Positions 7,441 to 12,481 of a DNA stretch of 12,481 bases are shown one piece after another. The notes below the pieces were generated by a model. The model was not told the origin of the DNA and ran no database searches. It was given only the letters and a program-made list of their open reading frames with translations. Within the stretch, counting starts at the first letter, position 1. Each line of letters begins with the position of its first letter. The translations under genes were made by a program, and so were the position numbers. This DNA is from Acanthaster planci (Eukaryota > Echinodermata > Asteroidea > Valvatida > Acanthasteridae), in NCBI RefSeq assembly GCF_001949145.1, contig NW_019091429.1, positions 221,333 to 233,813 of the forward strand, written 5' to 3'.

Positions 7441-8114
7441 TTTTTAAACGGTCACGGAAACGGTTGGTATCATGAATGAACATGAATGTTAATTCCGAGT
7501 TTTTAAATTAGTTTAACCAGGCTGCAATATTTCCAGCTCAATTTTCCCCTGTATATTCCCATTAGAGTCTATTTAATTCTTTTTTATCCGATTTGATTTT
7601 TTAAAGCAACAATAAAAAAACACTGGAATGCTGACTAATGTATATTTGACAGTCAGTGCATGGTGTTCAATCGCCATATTGTGTATGTATGATTATGGAT
7701 TAATTGGTAGTTTTTATAAGGAAACACATCCGTGAAACATCTTGTTTTGCACTTATTTGTTTGAGAAAAATAGCGTCTATTTCCGATTCCATCATGATGT
7801 TTGAACTCCACATTTAATTTCGTCAGTCATTATTACGCATAGAGAAATCACAGTACCGACTACAGATCGACTGGTATGAAAGACCCTCGTTCACTTAAAA
7901 AAGTATGCGATGATTGTTGTTTGTTGAGTGTGGGCGTACGTGCACATTGCATTGCAATAGCAAACTAGGCTTGTATAGTACTCCAGTTCTGGTTGTTATC
8001 ACGTAAGCGTATTTTAAATCCTTGTGGTGAGGGAATGATGTCCATTTATTTCCACACTGGGCTTATATTGTAATCCAGCTCTGGCTGTAAGCACGTAGGT
8101 GTTGTATTAATTCG

Positions 8115-8345
8115 TTGAGATGTGATGAATACGGTTCATGTTTATATTTCCAAAACCTGACAATGAGTTTTGTTAAAAAATGTCACGGGTCAACCTTTGT
8201 AGAAAGTGGTGGTGCGCCGCTGCCAAAACAACCTGACCCAACTGTGACCTCACAACCTTGTAACCTCAACAAGAAGGAACATTCTGTTATGTTGGCTAAA
8301 CTACGTGCAACAATGGTGACTGAAAGTAATGCTATCGAATCATAA
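8115..8345 (+). pseudogene. Plus-strand coding relic in D1 followed by conserved 3' splice-like motif
   Basis: A 76-codon frame includes STFVESGGAPLPKQPDPTVT. D2 has, in an 89-codon frame at the matching place (10324-10593), QTVLESGVPLRKQRDVT. The pattern T..ESG..PL.KQ.D..T is kept with an in-phase 3-base difference (GGT GGT GCG against GGT GTG). Beyond it the nucleotide alignment slips by one base, so the two frames diverge. Both copies then share GTCTGA...CAG and TGCATT.AGTGATGA, which in one frame reads ALSDE; the two base differences there are synonymous (TTG/TTA, GAA/GAG). A decayed exon plus the start of the next one would explain this. The family is not recognised. Confidence 0.35.
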
Positions 8346-8373
8346 TCAGTCTGAAATTATAATTTTGTTTCCA

Positions 8374-8423
8374 GTGCATTGAGTGATGAAAACACAGAAA
8401 GAAAAACAGAAAAGATTTGTTAA
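8374..8423 (+). other. Possible second exon start in D1 (AG|TGCATTGAGTGATGAA)
   Basis: AATTTTGTTTCCAG ending at 8374 looks like a 3' splice site. After it, one frame reads ALSDENTERKTEKIC to a TAA at 8421. D2 has TTCTGTTTGCAG ending at 10613, then ALSDEPGIQNRVAYIAG to a TAA at 10675. Only the first five codons are shared, so this is a hint and not a gene call. Confidence 0.25.
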
Positions 8424-8435
8424 GGCAATGGGAAA

Positions 8436-9160
8436 CTCATGATGGATCACATCCCATCTCAATGCCACAGGAAAGCGCACATGTAAACTTGGTGTCATTG
8501 TGTCACAGGTTTATTTTTGGAGTAGCACAATTTTCCCAAATTCAGCTCCACCAAATTCACTCAAATAAAGAGTCACGGTACACGATCAGCAAAAGGCCTA
8601 ACAGTGTTGTGTTGGGATTTATTAAGAAAACGTCTGTGTAGAACGTACACACTCTGCCAAAAACTACATGATATAATATTACACTGTAAAACCCAAGAAC
8701 GTTTGACGCTCATTTTGCCCTTACACAGACGGATTTTCATAAACACTCGACCCCGGCAAGCTCAGGGTCGACAGCCTTGTTTATTCTTTACTTCCATTTA
8801 CGTTTTTTTCAAATTCTTCCACAACATCCACGTTATCCTTATAACGTAGATACCTCAACAAAAATCCCTGTACAAGTTGAAAAAGATTTAAGAGGGACTT
8901 CCTGTTAGGTTTCTTGATCTTCATCCATGCCCCGTTGACGAACTTTACATGACTGTTTTCATTCGGTATCTCTTTTGTGGATTCTTTGGCCTCTTCGAAC
9001 CGGTCTCGATAGGCAGCACTCAATGTCTTCCGCAAGTCAACTTGAAAGGTGACTCATCTTCAAGGGTGGATCCATGACTTTCAGAAAAGGGCGCAAACTT
9101 GGAGGATTCAATGCAATCGTGCAATTCGAAGCCCTTTATACGATATTTTACCGGGAACAT
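8436..9160. repeat. Array segment A2
   Basis: A2 aligns with A1 (2031-2345). Anchors are GATGGATCAC and TGCCA.AGGAAAGCGCA on the left, then after extra sequence in A2 CTTGATCTTCATCCATGCCCCGTTGA against CTCGATCTGCATCCACACCCCGTTGA, CGGTATCTCTT against CAGTATCTCTT, GACTCATCTTCA, GGCGCAAACTTGGAGG and AGCCCT.TATAC. A2 is placed between D1 and C2, closing the most complete unit. 8743-8765 also holds a TCGACCC/GGGTCGA hairpin of 7 base pairs. Confidence 0.72.
8781..9160 (-). pseudogene. A2: minus-strand coding relic with one frame break
   Basis: The minus strand has an ATG at 9160-9158 opening a 46-codon frame (MFPVKYRIKGFELHDC, later SESHGSTLEDESPFK) that stops at 9022-9020. A second frame covers 9044-8781 without a stop; it includes RKTLSAAYRDRFEEAKESTK, EIPNENSHVKFVNGAWMKI and LRYLRYKDNVDVVEEFEKN, ending in TAA. 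The A1 copy shows that the SExxGSTxEDES part and the KEIxxE...VKxxNGxWM part belonged to one product; A2 has about 59 extra bases between them, which shifts the frame. The product is rich in Lys, Glu and Ser and has no signal peptide or membrane segment. A TATAAA string lies on the minus strand at 9135-9140, inside the first frame, so it is not a promoter for it. I do not recognise the family. Conservation of two broken copies argues for former coding, and the length for a short or partial gene. Confidence 0.45.
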
Positions 9161-9164
9161 GCGC

Positions 9165-9385
9165 AGCAACTGTTTTTGTTGGACTTAGAAATTCTTACCG
9201 CGACAAATCTTAGTCTGGTTCTTCGCTAACATAGTCGTTGTGACTTCCTATTCATGAGTTAGGAATCAGAACAGTTTTCCATTTTGGACTTATTTCCTAC
9301 GAAAATCTTCCAGAGCCACGAATCAGAAAAAGAAAATGTAATCATCTGTAATTAAATGTTGGAGTCAATTTAAAAATAAGAAAAG
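9165..9385. other. Gene-free stretch
   Basis: I see nothing here beyond a tail that may still belong to A2. The sequence is AT-rich near its right end (AAATAAGAAAAGACG) and has no open frame or repeat I can support. Confidence 0.5.
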
Positions 9386-9388
9386 ACG

Positions 9389-9471
9389 AAAAAAAAGACA
9401 GCTTGGGATCAAACCCAGCTACAGGAGCAAAACGTGATCCCACCTGTGCTAACGTGCTGTCTACTTGACCA
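9389..9471 (-). ncRNA. tRNA-like / SINE-like Pol III element
   Basis: Read on the minus strand the order is: A-box TGGTCAAGTAG (complement of 9461-9471, full match to TRGYNNARNNG), a second A-box-like TAGCACAGGTGG (9440-9451), B-box-like GGTTTGATCCC (9405-9415, one mismatch to GGTTCGANNCC), and then T8 (9389-9396), the Pol III termination signal. AGACAGC/GCTGTCT (9396-9402 and 9456-9462) pair as a perfect 7-bp stem. The first A-box starts 56 bases before the B-box, as in tRNAs with a long variable arm; the second is closer than usual (36). No complete cloverleaf forms around either box and no anticodon can be assigned, so this is more likely a tRNA-derived SINE head or a tRNA pseudogene. It lies between A2 and C2. 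Confidence 0.42.
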
Positions 9472-9494
9472 ACGAACCTAATTTTCCAATTTCG

Positions 9495-9658
9495 TGGGAC
9501 TTTAATGACCTTTATATCTGCTTACACCCTCCATGACGCGTATACATGAGCGATCTTCTTGTACGCAAGGTACCGTTTAGTTTTTATTTGCCCTCGACGG
9601 ATATATGGCCTCTGTCTTCAGTTTTTGTTTCCCCATAAATTTACAACTAATGTAACAT
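9495..9658. other. Spacer between the tRNA-like element and C2
   Basis: No gene is visible. It presumably contains the junction of two array units, but I cannot place it exactly. Confidence 0.4.
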
Positions 9659-9660
9659 AT

Positions 9661-9805
9661 TCCGCACCAGGCACCAGCACACTGGCAACAGCATAGTGTC
9701 AGATTTTGCGCATACGTATACAATGCAAGAAGAACCGTAGGGGCCTATTGGTAGTCTCGAATAACCTATGACATCTTCATTTTTGAATAAACAATTGGAA
9801 TACCA
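9661..9805. repeat. Array segment C2
   Basis: Second copy of segment C, starting at TTCCGCACCAGGCACC. It is followed after about 110 bases by D2, with no B segment between, whereas C1 is directly followed by B2. The missing B (about 0.8 kb) accounts for the D1-to-D2 shift of 2239 bases being about 0.9 kb shorter than the C1-to-C2 shift. Confidence 0.7.
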
Positions 9806-9914
9806 AACTGGCGCGTTTCCATTGCAATAAGGATTACATTTTGAAGTTTACGCGATCATGGGAATAGTTGGAAGTTGCTTATAGTTTACAATGACATGAT
9901 CGGATTCTTCAAGT

Positions 9915-10640
9915 GCTTAAATAAATTTAATCCTGCTGAAAAAATCTCTGCCCATTTTTTCTGTGAATTCCCGTTTGATTTGATTCAATTCGGTTCAGTG
10001 ATTTTTAAAGCAACAGATAGAGAACACCCACATTAGAGATACGTAGGCCGCGCCTAATTCCTATAGTATGTGTGGAAATCGATTTATAAAAATGCCAAGT
10101 TACAGTGTATGTGTTATTGAATACACGGTTTAGTGTGGGACGTTTTTATGAGAAAGCACAGTCGTAAAATCTGGCTTTAGAATTAATATGTTTGAGGAAA
10201 GATTAAATGCATGGTACCAAAACTGATTGACGGATGTGAATGTCCCCGTTTAGGAAGGTAACTGCACTTTGCTAAGTGTGGCCGAACATGTATATTGCAT
10301 TTCCTTGGTAAACAAAGCTATTTTTGTATTCCGGCTCTGGTTGTAAACAAGTTAGGCGTAGTTTTAATTTGTTCAGGTCTGCTGAATATCGTTCATTTTC
10401 GAAGTTCCACACATCGACAGAAAGTTTTTTTGGGGAAAATGTCATATGTCAAACTGTGTTGGAAAGTGGTGTGCCGCTACGTAAACAGCGTGACGTCACA
10501 AACAACCTTGTTTGGTCACAGATTAAGCAGTTTGATTTGTTACCTGATTTGGTTGTGACAATGTTTTGTTGTTTGAAAGTACTGGCGGTCTGATATGATT
10601 ATTCTGTTTGCAGTGCATTAAGTGATGAGCCTGGTATACA
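9915..10640. repeat. Array segment D2
   Basis: Second D copy. It carries an 89-codon plus-strand frame at 10324-10593 with the VLESGVPLRKQRD block shared with D1, then TCTGTTTGCAG|TGCATTAAGTGATGAG. No A segment follows; sequence after about 10640 does not match 8436 onward, so the array ends here or has been truncated. Confidence 0.7.
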
Positions 10641-11030
10641 AAATCGCGTGGCATACATCGCTGGAACACAGTTTTAATTAAAAAAGAGATTCAGAAATTT
10701 ATTCGTTTTCAGTGGAGGTGGCATTTCTTACTGCGTCACAGCCGGAGACCGTACATCGCAATCAGTATGCGTTGCTCCGTGCTCTTCCTGGTAGTGCGTG
10801 TTGGTGGTGACTGCGGTGGTGCATGTCGCAATAGTCAGCGGCTCGCGTAGGTATCCCCCAGTATGTGTTTATGAGAGACGAGTGGCTTTGCTGTGACCGC
10901 GTTTGCATACACAAAAAGTGTTTAAAATGATGTTGTTCGGGATGAAACCCCTTTGAAAAGAATATGATAGTCGACACAATAATTAAACTCTGCATGCGAA
11001 GGAATTTTAAATCAACAAAGACGTATGCAC
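10640..11030. other. CpG-richer patch without a supportable gene
   Basis: 10741-10860 is richer in CpG and G. An acceptor-like CTGCGTCACAG ends at 10741. An ATG at 10767 opens 27 codons beginning MRCSVLFLVV, a signal-peptide-like start, but it stops at TAG 10848-10850, directly at a weak TAG|GTATCC donor. Another frame over 10748-10790 reads HRNQYALLRALPG. These are too short to call. Confidence 0.25.
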
Positions 11031-11033
11031 ATC

Positions 11034-11047
11034 GGCCAAATTTGGCC
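11034..11047. repeat. Perfect 14-bp palindrome GGCCAAATTTGGCC
   Basis: GGCCAAA at 11034-11040 is followed directly by TTTGGCC, with no spacer, and then a TTTTT run at 11048. It is exact. A function is not indicated; a dimeric protein could bind such a site, and palindromes of this length also occur by chance at low frequency. Confidence 0.9.
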
Positions 11048-11205
11048 TTTTTCCAATTACATACTCCTTTGTGTTTTATTTTCTTTTTGTGTGCTTTTTT
11101 CTCTAGATAACTCTTTATTGCTAATTTAAGTCACCTTATTGCCAATAAGATTCAAACAATTATTTTCTGACCTGTAAATTGGATGGATTAACGGATAAAG
11201 AACCC

Positions 11206-11346
11206 TTAGGATAAACTTTCTATCGGGGAAATATGACAATGAAAACTCTACAAAGGACGAATGTCAACTTTAGGATAAACTTAGGATTAACTTTCTATCG
11301 GGTAAATATGACAATGAAAACTCTACAAAGGACGAATGTCAACTTT
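11206..11346 (+). repeat. 75-bp tandem duplication, in frame
   Basis: The unit from TTAGGATAAACTTTCTATCG at 11206 recurs from TTAGGATTAACTTTCTATCG at 11281, with exactly 75 bases between and two differences over 66 compared positions. Its edge contains an 11-base subrepeat (TTAGGATAAAC, TTAGGATTAAC at 11270-11291). Because 75 is a multiple of three, the open frame 11233-11433 (66 codons from ATG) contains MTMKTLQRTNVNF twice. Nothing else supports that frame as a gene. Confidence 0.93.
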
Positions 11347-11349
11347 GGT

Positions 11350-11770
11350 TTGATATCGACACGATACAAGCGGGATCGTCTGATTGCCTCTGTATTTCTT
11401 TCGAGGGGCTTACTGAAACGACAGAATTCTTGATTCACAGAAACACAAAAGGGGCTTGATAAGGAATCTAACTCAAATCGATAAGTCGCAAACTATTCAC
11501 TTACCCTAGTGACTAAGATGTAAGGTGCCAAGTACATTTAATACAACAAAACGAGATGTCACTGCAATTATAATGGAGCTTAAAGTTGAAAATCACAGAA
11601 AATCGTAAGCGAGGCTGAGGCGTGAGTTGGTGACGGTATTCCAATACCTGCACGTAAGCCTATCGCAGGGAAGCTGAAAGTTAGAAATTGGACAAATCCT
11701 GGCCATTTTTTCAGCATTTTATATTAGAAGCCCTTTTATAATGTGTCAACAGTTGGACTTGAAAGACTGA
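11350..11770. other. Gene-free stretch
   Basis: I see no supportable gene. CCATTTTTTCAG near 11702-11713 and GTGTCAACAG near 11741-11750 look like weak acceptors, but each leads to an in-frame stop within a few codons. Confidence 0.4.
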
Positions 11771-11776
11771 CCAAAG

Positions 11777-11983
11777 GTGCCCATAAAATGCGATAAACGT
11801 AAAGGGACTCCCGGTATTTTCCGACTAGGCCTGGCAAATTTCGCTGGCGATTTACGGAAATCGTGCTTGTTGAGTTATCTCATTCGAAGAGTGATACCGA
11901 AAAAAATGAGGGCTGGAGAACCTCAAAAGAAAAATACGCAAAGACACGACTATTTTGATGTGAAAGTTAATAACGGCGATTAA
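11777..11983 (+). other. Short ORF faintly like part of an NT-C2 (EEIG1/FAM102-type) domain
   Basis: The frame is open from just after TGA 11768-11770 to TAA 11981-11983, with no ATG near its start. It contains GIFRLGLANFAG, RKSCLLSY and KKNTQRHDYFDVKV. The EEIG1/FAM102 family has, in the same order, a KLG, an LAEFAG, an R-CLL-GY and a KNTRQDN..LKV stretch in its N-terminal C2-like domain. The spacing differs: five residues are missing between the KLG and LAEFAG equivalents, and about twelve extra residues lie before KNT. If real, it would be a diverged or decayed exon; a chance resemblance in a 68-codon ORF is quite possible. A weak donor-like GTGAAAG at 11959-11965 lies near its end. Confidence 0.2.
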
Positions 11984-11989
11984 CCATCA

Positions 11990-12240
11990 TGATCTCCTGG
12001 GCCTTAATTTGAAAGCAAAAAACCACATCTTTCAGATTTATGGACTATTTTGAAATGGCACATATTAGGGGATCCATCGTCCGCTAACCCGACAGAGCTT
12101 CAAAATGACTGTTGTGGAGCGGTAGGGGGTTACTAAAGAAAATGTCCGGTGGAGACACTGGGCGTGGTTTGCAAAGGGGTTTATTTATTCTTGGCCATGT
12201 ACAAGCCCTTATGGCGTGCAAAGTTAACATATAATCCCGG
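11990..12240. other. Gene-free stretch
   Basis: Nothing supportable is seen. Both strands are open across part of it into the palindrome cluster, which I attribute to composition. Confidence 0.4.
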
Positions 12241-12243
12241 AGT

Positions 12244-12314
12244 AGAGATATCTCTTTTCCTAATAGAGATATCTCTATCGCGCAATCTCTATTGCACAAT
12301 AGAGATGTCTCTAT
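12244..12314. repeat. Cluster of AGAGAT/ATCTCT palindromes
   Basis: Four palindromic units lie in 71 bases: AGAGATATCTCT (12244-12255, perfect), ATAGAGATATCTCTAT (12263-12278, perfect 16 bp), ATCTCTATTG-CA-CAATAGAGAT (12285-12306, perfect 10-bp arms with 2-base spacer) and AGAGATGTCTCT (12301-12312, one mismatched pair). The first two each contain GATA on both strands. The open frames on both strands that repeat Glu-Ile-Ser-Leu come from these units. Confidence 0.92.
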
Positions 12315-12329
12315 TAAGTTCCCGCTTCC

Positions 12330-12338
12330 CAGGTAAGT
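12330..12338 (+). other. Perfect 5' splice-site consensus CAG|GTAAGT
   Basis: CAG|GTAAGT at 12330-12338 matches all nine positions of the metazoan donor consensus. The plus frame 12149-12340 is open up to it, but that frame runs through the palindrome cluster and translates as repeated EISL-type residues. A real exon here is possible, with its start and family unknown. Confidence 0.3.
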
Positions 12339-12481
12339 AGGTCGTCCTCGACGTTTTGTGTTTAAAAATCTGTTATCTTGAGGGGTTTTGAATTGTGTCA
12401 TAACGCTTGTACTCCCGTACCGGTAGTTGTTTTCATTAGGAAACGTGACGCAGCCCCTGGCTCAGTGAAACTTTGTGCGTT

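Larger units (their letters stand above)
7490..8432. repeat. Array segment D1
   Basis: D1 aligns with D2 (9915-10640). Anchors are GATTTGATTTTTTAAAGCAACA against GTGATTTTTAAAGCAACA, TTTTTATAAGGAAACACA against TTTTTATGAGAAAGCACA, ACATTGCATTGC against ATATTGCATTTCC, the CTCTGG.TGTAA block, and the 26-base GTCTGA...TTGTTT.CAG ending followed by TGCATT.AGTGATGA. An internal 92-base tandem duplication in D1 (7967-8009 repeated at 8059-8101, GGCTT.TAT..TA.TCCAG.TCTGG.TGT) is absent from D2, which has a single copy near 10316-10360. Confidence 0.72.

Noticed and set aside
11034-11052. Palindrome plus T-run as a bacterial-type terminator
   Set aside because: The palindrome has no loop and the window is not bacterial, so intrinsic termination does not apply.
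12084-12401. Longest open frame in the window (105 codons, minus strand)
   Set aside because: It runs through the palindrome cluster, where AGAGATATCTCT gives Glu-Ile-Ser on both strands and no stops. The plus strand is open over the same place; no family or coding signal.
1-12481. CRISPR array, rRNA or phage-type genes
   Set aside because: No evenly spaced identical short repeats with unique spacers, no rRNA-like conserved core, and no long protein frames are present.

Overview
This window looks like non-coding, repeat-rich nuclear DNA from an animal, most likely an invertebrate. It is AT-leaning. No open frame is longer than about 105 codons, and there are no bacterial gene arrays or ribosome-binding sites. 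Splice-site-like motifs and hAT-type transposon ends are present, along with decayed (CAY)n tracts, one Pol III-type promoter pair and old diverged duplications. I cannot name the species. I see no gene that I can call intact.

Layout. 1-213: a GC-rich start with a frame open from the left edge. 265-1235: two direct copies of a diverged repeat; the first is split by a 220-bp hAT-like element with an 8-bp target duplication, and the second copy preserves the empty site. 1444-1583: paired CACGTG boxes and a 43-bp tandem duplication. 1650-2015: ACGTT/GACGT-rich degenerate repeats. 2031-2345: a degraded copy (A1) of a minus-strand coding relic. 2310-2524: a weak exon candidate. 2810-2853: a possible hAT remnant. 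3635-3905 and 5175-5370: (CAY)n tracts. They flank a TATA box, a CpG-rich stretch and a well-formed 82-bp candidate intron, which may be a small transcription unit or an LTR-like relic.

5535-10640 is the main structure: a decayed tandem array of a roughly 3.15-kb unit with order C-B-D-A. The order read here is (partial C)-B1 | C1-B2-D1-A2 | C2-D2, with segments missing from the first and third units. Aligning the copies by eye shows protein-like conservation that the ordinary ORF list hides, because frames are broken. Examples are an SExxGSTxEDES ... VKxxNGxWMxI segment in A (minus strand), YGDFxxDRxVT in B (minus strand), and ESGxxPLxKQxD plus a conserved 3' splice-site-like motif in D (plus strand). 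A tRNA-like element with A and B boxes and an oligo-T lies at 9389-9471 on the minus strand.

10640-12481: a CpG-rich patch, a 14-bp palindrome, a recent 75-bp tandem duplication that keeps reading frame, a short ORF faintly resembling part of an NT-C2 (EEIG1/FAM102) domain, and a cluster of AGAGAT/ATCTCT palindromes just before a perfect CAG|GTAAGT donor. The genes do not form a pathway; the window reads as intergenic or intronic DNA built from duplicated, decaying sequence.
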